Assembly (NCBI GenBank): GCA_022827165.1
Contig: JAJDTN010000006.1
Span: 1-13,760, forward strand
DNA length: 13,760 bases
Source of the DNA: Candidatus Latescibacterota bacterium
Lineage (GTDB): Bacteria; Latescibacterota; UBA2968; UBA8231
Reading direction: 5' to 3'
How positions within the stretch are numbered: position 1 is the first letter of the stretch; each line of letters begins with the position of its first letter. The position numbers were made by a program, and so were the translations under genes. Below the pieces are notes generated by a model, which did not search any database, was not told the DNA's origin, and worked only from the letters and a program-made list of their open reading frames with translations. Positions 6,071-13,760 of the stretch are shown in pieces.

Positions 6071-6892
6071 GTGGCCCAACCTGAGATCGTCGTCAGCGAT
6101 TTGCGGTCGCCGTACGGGATCGCCTTCGACGCCGACGACGTCCTCTTCGTCTCCGAGTCCGCCGCCAACCGCATCCTCCGCATCGAGGACGGCCAGGCCC
6201 AGCTCTTCGCCCAGACCGGCCCGCGGCCGCTCGGCATCGCCTTCGACGACTCGGGCGATCTCTTCGTCGCCGAGAGCGGGCGCCATCACCTGATCCTCAT
6301 CTCCCCGGACGAAGCGCTGGAGATCTACGCCCACAGCTGCAGGGGCCGGCGCTTCATCAGCCCCCGGCAGCTCTGCTTCGAGCCCACCGGCGACATCCTC
6401 TTCAGCGACCCGGGGCACGGCGAGGACGGCGGCGGCTCGGTGTACCGCGCCGATCTCGACGGCGAGGTGACCGAGGTCATCAGCGGGCTGTCGTCTCCGG
6501 CGGGGATGGTGCTCTCGGAAGACGCGGCCGTCCTCTATGTCTCCGAGCGCGGCAGCCGGCGCATCCTCTCCCTGGAGATGGACGACGAGGGCCGGCCCCG
6601 GAGCCAGCAGGTGTTCTTCGAGTTCGGCGAGGACCCCGGCGCCGAGGACCTGCTCTTCGACGCCCGCGGGCAGCTCTACGCGAGCGCCCCCGGCGCCGGC
6701 ATCGTGGTCATCGATCCGGAGGGCCGCCGCCAGGGCCTCATCGAGGTCCCCGGAGGCGAGGTGGCGGCCATGACCTTCGGCGGCCTCGAGTACGACCGGC
6801 TCTTCGTCGCCGAGTCGAAGACGGGTTGCGTGTACGGCCTGGCCCTGGAAGTGGCGGGCCAGCGCCCCTTCGCCGGGCCCCGTTCGATCTGA
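6071..6892 (+). CDS. SMP-30/NHL-like beta-propeller protein (gluconolactonase-related)
   Basis: A 273-residue protein made of repeated beta-propeller blades, visible as recurrent units of the form hydrophobic-G-I-A-F-D-x-x-x-x-L-F-V-A-E-S: residues 16-30, 55-69, 142-160, 190-205 and 232-249. The C-terminal half, with SSPAGMVLS (141-149) and VYGLAL (254-259), resembles SMP-30/gluconolactonase/LRE proteins, which hydrolyse sugar lactones using a divalent metal. The usual PNGM and PDGM metal-site motifs read PAGM and AEDL here, so catalysis is doubtful. No signal peptide is visible. The start is a GTG at 6071, the first possible start after an in-frame stop at 6050, and it lacks a good Shine-Dalgarno sequence. 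The gene has its own promoter and converges with the next SDR gene. Fold likely, activity unknown. Confidence 0.7.
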   Translation: MAQPEIVVSDLRSPYGIAFDADDVLFVSESAANRILRIEDGQAQLFAQTGPRPLGIAFDDSGDLFVAESGRHHLILISPDEALEIYAHSCRGRRFISPRQLCFEPTGDILFSDPGHGEDGGGSVYRADLDGEVTEVISGLSSPAGMVLSEDAAVLYVSERGSRRILSLEMDDEGRPRSQQVFFEFGEDPGAEDLLFDARGQLYASAPGAGIVVIDPEGRRQGLIEVPGGEVAAMTFGGLEYDRLFVAESKTGCVYGLALEVAGQRPFAGPRSI

Positions 6893-6902
6893 GCCCCCGG
6901 CG
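6871..6902. terminator. GC-rich hairpin between convergent genes
   Basis: CGCCGGG (6871-6877) pairs perfectly with CCCGGCG (6896-6902) around an 18-base loop that contains the stop of the propeller gene. The opposite gene ends at 6903. No U-run follows on either strand, so a role as bidirectional terminator is tentative. Confidence 0.35.
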
Positions 6903-7730
6903 CTACCGCCGCCGCATCCGCCCCCAGACCACCCCGAAGACCCGACCGAAGCTCCTCGGCGCGAGCCTGCGCATCCGGATGGCCAGGCCGACCCAGCGGT
7001 CGGCCACGTGCAGCCGGCGCTGCCGCTCCATGGCGCGCAGGACCTCGGCCGCCGCCTCTTCGGAGCTCTTCGACGGCACCTGTCCGAAGCGCTTCATGGG
7101 GGTCCGGGAGACCTCGTGGAACCCCGAGTGCACGAGGCCGGGCTCGACGACGGTGACCGAGACCCCCGTGCCGTGCAGCTCGTGGGCCAGGCTCTCGCCG
7201 AGACCGGTGACGGCGAACTTCGTCGCCCCGTACACGGCGTGGTCCGGCGACGGCAGCTCGCCGAGGACGCTGGAGACGAAGACCAGCTGACCCCGTCTTC
7301 GGCGCAGCATCGACGGCAGCACCCGGTGGGTCGTGTGGATCACCCCCATCAGGTTGGTCTCGACCACGGCCCGGTGGTCGGCGAGGGGGACCTCCTCGAA
7401 GGGGCCGTACGCCCCCCGGCCGGCGTTGTTCACCAGCACCTCGATCTCCCCCAGACCGGCCTCGACACGCTCGCAGAGGCCGGCCACCGCCTCGGCGTCG
7501 GATACGTCGCAGGGCAGGACCAGCGGCCGCGCGCCGGTCAGGGCCGCCGTCTCCTCCAGGGGGCCGGGGCGGCGCCCCACCAGCGCCAGACGGGCCCCTC
7601 TCGAGGCCAGGGCCACGGCCAGGGCGCGGCCGATGCCGCCGCCGGCCCCGGTGACCACCACCACGGCGTCGCGGTAGTCGCGGCCCACGGGGTCAGCTCC
7701 GGGCAGGCGCCGGGAAGAAGCCGTGGCCAC
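6903..7730 (-). CDS. Classical SDR oxidoreductase with basic C-terminal tail
   Basis: A 275-residue short-chain dehydrogenase. TGAGGGIG lies at 27-34, NNAG at 101-104, and the catalytic set is Asn126, Ser154, Tyr167 and Lys171 (YGATK). PGLVHSGF (197-204) is typical of SDRs annotated as DltE-like or retinol-dehydrogenase-like, a group of broad and mostly untested substrate range. The last 25 residues are rich in Arg with a few hydrophobics and may contact the membrane surface. The N-terminus is a 20-residue polar extension before the Rossmann fold. The start is a GTG at 7730, close behind the purines GGGAAA, and no ATG is available in frame nearby, so the exact start is less certain than the rest. 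It converges on the propeller gene (10-base gap) and diverges from groES. Confidence 0.82.
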   Translation of the reverse strand: MATASSRRLPGADPVGRDYRDAVVVVTGAGGGIGRALAVALASRGARLALVGRRPGPLEETAALTGARPLVLPCDVSDAEAVAGLCERVEAGLGEIEVLVNNAGRGAYGPFEEVPLADHRAVVETNLMGVIHTTHRVLPSMLRRRRGQLVFVSSVLGELPSPDHAVYGATKFAVTGLGESLAHELHGTGVSVTVVEPGLVHSGFHEVSRTPMKRFGQVPSKSSEEAAAEVLRAMERQRRLHVADRWVGLAIRMRRLAPRSFGRVFGVVWGRMRRR

Positions 7731-7748
7731 TTTCCCGGGGATGGTGTG

Positions 7749-7763
7749 TTCCCGATATGGGAA
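7749..7763. repeat. Inverted repeat TTCCC-N5-GGGAA
   Basis: Two five-base arms are separated by GATAT, 19 bases upstream of the SDR start at 7730. Its place in the promoter region of that gene suits an operator, but the arms are short and could occur by chance. Confidence 0.3.
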
Positions 7764-7781
7764 TCGACCGCGAGAGGCTCG

Positions 7782-7809
7782 TTGTCAAACAGGGAATATG
7801 CACTATCTT
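7782..7809 (+). promoter_or_regulatory. Candidate sigma70 promoter upstream of groESL
   Basis: TTGTCA (7782-7787, five of six) is followed after 16 bases by TATCTT (7804-7809, four of six). Transcription from about 7816 would give groES a leader of about 240 bases. It is far from groES, so it may be a housekeeping promoter working beside a nearer heat-shock promoter, or serve a small RNA. Confidence 0.4.
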
Positions 7810-7984
7810 GTTTTCTGTAATTAATTTAGGACACATCTCCACGAATGACGCGACACTCACTTTCTCGAAACGGCAATTCGCATGGATTTACCTGGATGGT
7901 AAGAGTCGGATACATAACTCCTTGTTCTGCAACAAATTGCATGTCAATATCGGCTGGTCGCCCTTCCTGGCACGGCCCTTGCAC

Positions 7985-8008
7985 ATTGAACCGGCGCCGA
8001 TGTCCCAT
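7985..8008 (+). promoter_or_regulatory. Candidate heat-shock (sigma32-like) promoter of groESL
   Basis: ATTGAA (7985-7990), 12 bases, then TCCCAT (8003-8008) followed by TCC. This resembles the E. coli groE promoter (CTTGAA, 13 bases, CCCCATTT) closely, with one base less in the spacer. It would start transcription near 8015, about 40 bases before groES. Whether this organism has an RpoH-type factor cannot be seen here. Confidence 0.35.
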
Positions 8009-8013
8009 TCCCC

Positions 8014-8049
8014 GGAGGTCGATTGCGGCCTCCCCTTCCCGAAAAGGAG
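8014..8049 (+). promoter_or_regulatory. Structured groES leader overlapping the Shine-Dalgarno sequence
   Basis: GGAGGTCG (8014-8021) can pair with CGGCCTCC (8026-8033) over a four-base loop (eight pairs, one G-U). Immediately after it, CCTT (8034-8037) can pair with AAGG (8044-8047) of the groES Shine-Dalgarno sequence AAGGAG, so the two helices could stack. Alternatively CUCC/UU of 8030-8037 can pair with the whole AAGGAG, with bulges. Both are seen in sequence; a temperature-sensing role is inference. Confidence 0.35.
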
Positions 8050-8055
8050 CGCATC

Positions 8056-9995
<1,940 letters not shown>

Positions 9996-10050
9996 ACGCA
10001 TACGGGGCGGCCCCGGGCCGCCGCCGGGCTACAAGCGGACGAAGGCAGAG

Positions 10051-10078
10051 AGGGCGGGCGCCGAGAGGCTCCCGCCCT
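10051..10078 (+). terminator. Candidate terminator after groESL
   Basis: AGGGCGGG (10051-10058) pairs perfectly with CCCGCCCT (10071-10078) around a 12-base loop, followed by GTCCTCTTT. The stem is strong and the following tract is pyrimidine-rich with three terminal T. A smaller GC palindrome (10012-10026 region) lies between it and the groEL stop. It is a plausible intrinsic terminator though the U-tract is imperfect. Confidence 0.5.
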
Positions 10079-10099
10079 GTCCTCTTTCGGCCCCCGCCC

Positions 10100-10127
10100 T
10101 TGAGCGCGGCCCCTGCCTGCATACCGT
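10100..10127 (+). promoter_or_regulatory. Weak promoter candidate for the PLP enzyme gene
   Basis: TTGAGC (10100-10105), 16 bases, TACCGT (10122-10127): four and three of six matches. It follows the groESL terminator candidate and would start transcription about 40 bases before the ATG at 10176. Confidence 0.3.
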
Positions 10128-10175
10128 TCTGCCGCGGCACGAATCCCACCCACCCGCGACAGGACACGAATCCCC

Positions 10176-11303
10176 ATGACCAGCGCCACCTCCGCCTCCA
10201 TCTACGAACGCCTCGGCCTGCGCACCTTCATCAACGCCCGCGGCACGATCACCACCCTCGGCGGATCGATCATGCCGCCCGAGGTCGTGGCCGCCATGGC
10301 CGAGGCCTCCCTGAGCTTCGTCCGCCTGGAGGAGCTGCACGACCGCGTGGGCGAGCGCATCGCCGGCCTCACCGGGGCCGAGGCCGCCTTCGTCTGCGCC
10401 GGCGCCGCCAGCGGCATGCTGCTGGCCGGCGCCGCCTGCCTCACCGGCACCGACCCCGAGGCGATCGCCTCCCTGCCCGACACCGGCGGCCGCCCCAATC
10501 GCTTCGTCATCAGCCTCGTGGACAGCCACTTCTACGTGCACCAGGGGTTCCGGGTCTGCGGCGGCGAGCTGGTCCGGGTCGGGTCCCGGGAGGCGGTCTC
10601 GGCGGCCGACTACGAGGCCGCCCTCGACGAGCCCACCGCCGCCGTCGTGTTCTTCCTCGGAAGCCAGCCCCTGGAGCAGCTGCGCGAGATCGTCCCCATC
10701 GCCCGCCGGCGCGGCGTTCCGGTCATCGTCGACGCCGCGGCGCAGCTGCCGCCGCGCTCGAACCTGACCGATCTGACCACCGAGGTCGGCGCCGACCTGG
10801 CCGTCTACAGCGGCGGCAAGGGCCTCTTCGGGCCGCAGTCGAGCGGGCTGATCCTCGGCCGCGCCGACCTCGTGAAGGCGGCCTCCATGAACAGCAATCC
10901 GCACTCGGGGGTGGGACGGGGGATGAAGGTCGGCAAGGAGGAGGTGGTGGGCCTGCTGCGGGCGGTGGAGCTCTTCCTGGAGGCCGACGAGGAGGGCGTG
11001 ATCGCCGAGTGGGAGCGGCGCTGCCGGGTGGTGGCGGCGGCGGCCGAGGGGATCGACGGGGTCGAGGCGGAGTACGACCCGCCCTTCCGGAACCGCTTTC
11101 CGCCCGCCAGCCCCATCGTGCGCCTGCGCTTCGCCGGCCACGCGCCGGCCGCGAGCGGGGAGGTGGCCGCCGCTCTCGAGCAGGGCGAGCCGTCGATCCT
11201 CGTGGGCGGCTCGGAGGACTCGATCTCCGTGGCGCCGCAGACGCTCCAGGAAGGCGAGGCCGAGATCATCGCCGGGCGCCTGCGCGCCCTCCTGTCGGCC
11301 TGA
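10176..11303 (+). CDS. SelA/DgaE-like PLP-dependent enzyme
   Basis: A 375-residue fold-type I PLP enzyme. The N-terminal INARGTITTLGGSIMPPEV (19-37), a family hallmark, is followed by FVCAGAASGMLLAGAA (72-87) for cofactor phosphate binding, IVDAAAQ (184-190) with Asp186 for the pyridine nitrogen, and YSGGKGLFGPQSSGLILG (211-228) with Schiff-base Lys215. This group contains selenocysteine synthase (SelA) and D-glucosaminate-6-phosphate ammonia-lyase (DgaE). The SelA N-terminal tRNA-binding region is absent and the protein is shorter than the roughly 460 residues of SelA, so an ammonia-lyase, racemase or aldolase acting on an amino sugar or amino acid is more likely. AGGA at 10161-10164 is a weak Shine-Dalgarno sequence. 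It converges on a Gfo/Idh oxidoreductase. The fold is certain; the substrate is unknown. Confidence 0.85.
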   Translation: MTSATSASIYERLGLRTFINARGTITTLGGSIMPPEVVAAMAEASLSFVRLEELHDRVGERIAGLTGAEAAFVCAGAASGMLLAGAACLTGTDPEAIASLPDTGGRPNRFVISLVDSHFYVHQGFRVCGGELVRVGSREAVSAADYEAALDEPTAAVVFFLGSQPLEQLREIVPIARRRGVPVIVDAAAQLPPRSNLTDLTTEVGADLAVYSGGKGLFGPQSSGLILGRADLVKAASMNSNPHSGVGRGMKVGKEEVVGLLRAVELFLEADEEGVIAEWERRCRVVAAAAEGIDGVEAEYDPPFRNRFPPASPIVRLRFAGHAPAASGEVAAALEQGEPSILVGGSEDSISVAPQTLQEGEAEIIAGRLRALLSA

Positions 11304-11305
11304 GA

Positions 11306-11326
11306 GCGGGGCCCGGGCGGCCCCGC
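11306..11326. terminator. Bidirectional terminator-like hairpin between convergent genes
   Basis: GCGGGGCC (11306-11313) and GGCCCCGC (11319-11326) form a perfect eight-pair stem with a five-base loop (CGGGC), two bases after the PLP gene stop and 14 bases from the stop of the opposite gene. There is no U-run on either strand. Confidence 0.45.
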
Positions 11327-11339
11327 CGGGAGGCAGGGC

Positions 11340-12350
11340 TTACACGCGCACCCGTCGCCCGCGCTTGACCGACTCGATCTCGCGCAGGCACAGACGCAGG
11401 CTGTCGCGGGCGCTGACCCCCGACAGCTCCCCGGAGTCCTCGCCAGCGGCGACAGCCCGCACCGCCTCCTGCAACTCGCCGACGAAGCCGTCCCTGCGCA
11501 ACAGCCGCGGCCGGCGGCTCCTGCCGTCGGCGGTGAGCAGCACCGGCGGCTGGCCCCAGGAGCTGTTGTACTTGAGGGCGGCCCTCTCGAAGAACACGTC
11601 GTAGCCGTGCTCGAAGGGGCAGCCCTGCTGGGACAGCCAGCCGCCGCTGGCGGTCACCTGGGGCCCGCCCTCGAAGTGGTAGTGGGTGTCGATGTGCTCG
11701 ACCACGCCGCCCTTGCGGATCACGCCCGCCGAGGTCACCGCCTCGGGCATGCCGAAGAGGAACTGCACGAAGTCGGCGTCGTGGATGTGCAGGTCGATCG
11801 CCGGCCCGCCGGTGCGGTCCAGGTCCTTCGGGTCCCACCAGTCGGGCATGGAGATGACGCGCTTGAAGTCCGCCGCCAGCACTCGGCCGTGCTCGCCGCC
11901 CTCCATCAGCGTCCTGATCAGCCGGAACTCCGGGAAGTACCGCAGGACGTGGGCCACCATCAGCCGCAGGCCGCGCTTCCGGGCCTCGGCCACCATGCGG
12001 TCCGCCTGGCGCAGGTCCAGGGCGATCGGCTTCTCCAGGAAGACGTGCTTGCCCGCCGCCAGGGCGGCCAGGGTCCACTCGTAGTGCATCGTCGTGGGCA
12101 GGCAGATGTCGACCAGATCGACGCTCTCGTCGTCCAGCAGGTCCTCGATGCGGTCGTACGCGGCCACCCGCCCCAGGTCGTGCACGCCGCCGCCGTCGCC
12201 GAAGTTCCCCTGCACGCCGCGCCAGTCGCCCTTCCGCTTCTTCGGGTCCCGGGTGCAGATGGCGGTCACCTTCGCCCCTTTGACCCGGGCGATCGCCTTG
12301 TAGTGGGTGGTGCCCATGAAACCGATGCCGACGATACCGATGCGTACCAT
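11340..12350 (-). CDS. Gfo/Idh/MocA-family NAD(P)-dependent oxidoreductase
   Basis: A 336-residue two-domain dehydrogenase. The Rossmann motif GIVGIGFMG is at 5-13, VDICLPT at 78-84, and the conserved EKPIAL at 106-111 carries the usual Lys107 in the active site. GGPAIDLHIHDADF (181-194) supplies the catalytic His/Asp pair at the start of the C-terminal sheet domain. Relatives oxidise or reduce sugars, inositols and amino sugars, sometimes bound to nucleotides. The C-terminal domain is complete and there is no signal peptide. The ATG at 12350 has GGGAGAG at good spacing and lies downstream of a consensus-like promoter; an upstream in-frame start at 12404 would put the promoter inside the gene and is rejected. 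It follows the surface protein gene on the same strand after 64 bases but has its own promoter. The substrate is unknown. Confidence 0.9.
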   Translation of the reverse strand: MVRIGIVGIGFMGTTHYKAIARVKGAKVTAICTRDPKKRKGDWRGVQGNFGDGGGVHDLGRVAAYDRIEDLLDDESVDLVDICLPTTMHYEWTLAALAAGKHVFLEKPIALDLRQADRMVAEARKRGLRLMVAHVLRYFPEFRLIRTLMEGGEHGRVLAADFKRVISMPDWWDPKDLDRTGGPAIDLHIHDADFVQFLFGMPEAVTSAGVIRKGGVVEHIDTHYHFEGGPQVTASGGWLSQQGCPFEHGYDVFFERAALKYNSSWGQPPVLLTADGRSRRPRLLRRDGFVGELQEAVRAVAAGEDSGELSGVSARDSLRLCLREIESVKRGRRVRV

Positions 12351-12374
12351 GGAGTCTCTCCCGTTGGGGCGGCT

Positions 12375-12404
12375 ACGATAGCCGGGCCCCGGAAAATGTG
12401 TCAA
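12375..12404 (-). promoter_or_regulatory. Sigma70 promoter of the Gfo/Idh/MocA gene
   Basis: On the minus strand, TTGACA (12399-12404, perfect) is followed after 18 bases by TATCGT (12375-12380, four of six). The start falls near 12368, giving a leader of about 18 bases with the Shine-Dalgarno GGGAGAG in it. It is the best promoter match in the window. Confidence 0.6.
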
Positions 12405-12414
12405 GGCACCCGCC

Positions 12415-13760
12415 TCAGCGGGGCACGACGGCGATCTTCAGGCGCCGCACGCGGTCCTCGTGCTCCACGTGCACGAGGTAGATGCCGGCGGCGACCCTGG
12501 CTCCGGAAGGGTTGAGGCCGGTCCAGTTGAGCCCCCCGTCGCCGTCCTCCTCGCGGCCCTTCCAGACGAGCTCCCCCGCGAAGGTGAAGACCCGCACCTC
12601 CGACTCCCGGGGCAGGCCCGCGAGGGTCAGCTCGCCGGCGGCGGGATCGAAGGGGTTGGGATAGGCTTGGACCTCCTCGAGGCGGTCGACCTCGACGCGC
12701 ACCAGGGTCCGCACCCGCAGCGGCCGCCCGAGACCGTCGCGCAGCCCCCACACCTCGACCTCGTAGGCACGGCCCCGGGCCAGCAGGCGCGGCCCTTCGG
12801 GCAGGACCAGCCGCACCGTGCGGTCGTCCTCCCCCGCCTCGATCCTGTCGATCACGAGGCGCCCGTCGACCACGGCCCGGGCCTCACCCGGCGGCGAGAG
12901 GGGCCCGTCGAAGCGCAGCCGGATCGTCGCGGGATCCGCCAGGACCGCCTCCACCAGCCGCGCCGCGGGGTCCACCGGAGCCAGGCGCAGGGAGGCCGTC
13001 CGCGGCCCCCGGAGGCCCACGAGCCCACCCCGCGCCGAACGCACCCCCGCGGCTTCGAGCTGCACCGTGCCGCTGTCGGGCAGGGCCCGGTCGAGGAAGA
13101 GGATCAGCCGCCTGGCGCCCTGGTCGAGCACCCCCTGCCACGGCCGGGCGGCCTCGGGGATCAGCCGCCAGCGGTGGACCTGGGCCGCCTCCGGGGCCAT
13201 GGGCTGGTCGAACCGGACCTCCAGCTGGCGGGGGGCGGCGTGCAGCACGCCGACGATGACCGGACCCTCCCGGGGTTCGGCGGCCAGCACCCGGGAGCTC
13301 TCGCCGCGGCGGCCCTCCGAGTCGATGGCCGCCACCTGGTACGCATAGGACCGGCCGGGAGCGAGTCCGGAATCGACGTGGGCGAAGCGGCGCGGCCCGG
13401 CTGCGACCCTGGCGACGACGGAATCGTCCCGGGTCGCCTCGTAGCGGGAGGCCCCGGGCACCTCCTCCCACCTCAGCTCCACGCGGTCTCGCGCCAGGGA
13501 CAGGGCCTGCCACCCGGGAGGCGCCCCGAGCCGGCCGGGACCCGCCGTCCACGAGAGGCCGCGGATGGCCCCGTCGAGAGCGTTGAAGTACAGCTCGCTG
13601 CCGCCGTCGCCGTCGGCGTCTCCCGCCGCCGGCCGCCAGGTCGCCCCCGCCTCGGCGTGCCACACCACCTCGAAGCCGCCGGCGCCGTCGGCGCGGAACA
13701 CGTACAGGTGGGGCACCAGGGAGGCGATCCACTCCACCTGCCCGTCGCCGTCGAGGTCGG
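12415..13760 (-). CDS. Secreted multi-domain protein with FG-GAP, FN3 and FlgD/T9SS-like C-terminal domain (C-terminal part)
   Basis: The last 447 residues of a large protein whose N-terminus lies beyond the window. Numbered from the window edge, residues 1-65 hold FG-GAP/VCBS-type calcium-binding repeats (DLDGDGQVEW at 1-10 and GDADGDGGSELYF). A fibronectin type III domain follows at about 77-165 (VELRWEEVPGASRYE, then YAYQVAAIDSEGRRG). Two Ig-like domains lie at about 166-265 and 268-360; the first has the FDQPMAPE pattern of bacterial Big_5 domains. The end, from about 362, contains YPNPFDP, then WTGLNPSGARVAAGIYLVHV, the hallmark of FlgD Ig-like and T9SS type A sorting domains. It is therefore probably exported and perhaps cell-surface anchored. 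No substrate-binding or catalytic motif is visible in this part. The next gene on the strand starts 64 bases downstream with its own promoter. Confidence 0.85.
   Translation of the reverse strand, partial: DLDGDGQVEWIASLVPHLYVFRADGAGGFEVVWHAEAGATWRPAAGDADGDGGSELYFNALDGAIRGLSWTAGPGRLGAPPGWQALSLARDRVELRWEEVPGASRYEATRDDSVVARVAAGPRRFAHVDSGLAPGRSYAYQVAAIDSEGRRGESSRVLAAEPREGPVIVGVLHAAPRQLEVRFDQPMAPEAAQVHRWRLIPEAARPWQGVLDQGARRLILFLDRALPDSGTVQLEAAGVRSARGGLVGLRGPRTASLRLAPVDPAARLVEAVLADPATIRLRFDGPLSPPGEARAVVDGRLVIDRIEAGEDDRTVRLVLPEGPRLLARGRAYEVEVWGLRDGLGRPLRVRTLVRVEVDRLEEVQAYPNPFDPAAGELTLAGLPRESEVRVFTFAGELVWKGREEDGDGGLNWTGLNPSGARVAAGIYLVHVEHEDRVRRLKIAVVPR

Larger units (their letters stand above)
7731..8055. 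other. AT-richer intergenic control region upstream of groES
   Basis: 325 bases without a convincing gene. By my count 7781-7960 is about 42% G+C, against roughly 70% in the window. It contains a plus-strand promoter candidate (7782-7809), the inverted repeats TTCCC-N5-GGGAA (7749-7763) and TTGTT-CTGC-AACAA (7922-7935), a heat-shock-like promoter candidate (7985-8008) and a structured groES leader (8014-8049). Short open frames here do not share codon use with real genes. No CIRCE repeat (TTAGCACTC-N9-GAGTGCTAA) is present. Confidence 0.6.

Noticed and set aside
7731..8055. CIRCE/HrcA operator before groES
   Set aside because: I searched by eye for TTAGCACTC and GAGTGCTAA arms and found neither.
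10176..11303. Selenocysteine synthase (selA)
   Set aside because: The protein is too short, lacks the N-terminal tRNA-binding region, and no selB or selC is nearby.
10100..11368. 422-codon plus-strand frame across the PLP enzyme gene
   Set aside because: It is a frame-shifted shadow with Arg/Pro/Gly-rich low-complexity sequence.
12351..12404. Upstream start at 12404 for the Gfo/Idh/MocA gene
   Set aside because: It would add 18 residues before the Rossmann fold and place the TTGACA/TATCGT promoter inside the coding region; the ATG at 12350 has a proper Shine-Dalgarno sequence.

Overview
This is a gene-dense, very GC-rich window (roughly 70% G+C by eye) from a free-living bacterium. No rRNA, tRNA, IS element or CRISPR array is visible. 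Three traits suggest a high-GC lineage of the FCB group or a neighbouring candidate phylum (Eisenbacteria, Krumholzibacteria or Gemmatimonadota type), though I cannot place it from sequence alone. They are a secreted multi-domain protein ending in a FlgD/T9SS-like C-terminal domain, a YfhO-type large membrane protein, and sigma70-like promoters in GC-rich DNA.

Layout. Bases 1-477 (minus) hold the N-terminal part of a YfhO-like multi-spanning membrane protein, divergent from a sugar operon on the plus strand (637-5957). The operon order is: NAD-dependent sugar epimerase with a Cys4 zinc-ribbon insertion; GHMP kinase of HddA type; SIS-domain isomerase of GmhA type; small transaldolase; MBL-fold hydrolase; a 78-residue helical orphan; and an SDR dehydrogenase. 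The genes overlap or nearly touch. A second promoter sits just before the orphan and may give a leaderless mRNA. The three central enzymes form a logical path: transaldolase supplies sedoheptulose 7-phosphate, the isomerase makes manno-heptose 7-phosphate, and the kinase makes heptose 1,7-bisphosphate. This would serve a surface glycan or nucleotide-heptose, but no heptose phosphatase (GmhB) or nucleotidyltransferase (HddC/HldE) is in view.

Next come an SMP-30/NHL-like beta-propeller with its own good promoter (6071-6892, plus) and a convergent SDR (6903-7730, minus). A distinctly AT-richer intergenic region (about 42% G+C at 7781-7960) precedes groES-groEL (8056-9995, plus). The groES leader carries a sigma32-like promoter candidate and stacked or competing hairpins touching the Shine-Dalgarno sequence. 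No CIRCE element is present. GroEL ends in a His-rich tail instead of the usual GGM repeats.

The right end has a SelA/DgaE-like PLP enzyme (10176-11303, plus), a convergent Gfo/Idh/MocA oxidoreductase (11340-12350, minus) with a consensus-like promoter, and the C-terminal 447 residues of a secreted protein (FG-GAP, FN3, Ig-like and FlgD-like domains) running off the window.

No wholly new system is evident. The most interesting points are the transaldolase-containing heptose cassette, the leaderless orphan gene inside it, and the groES leader.
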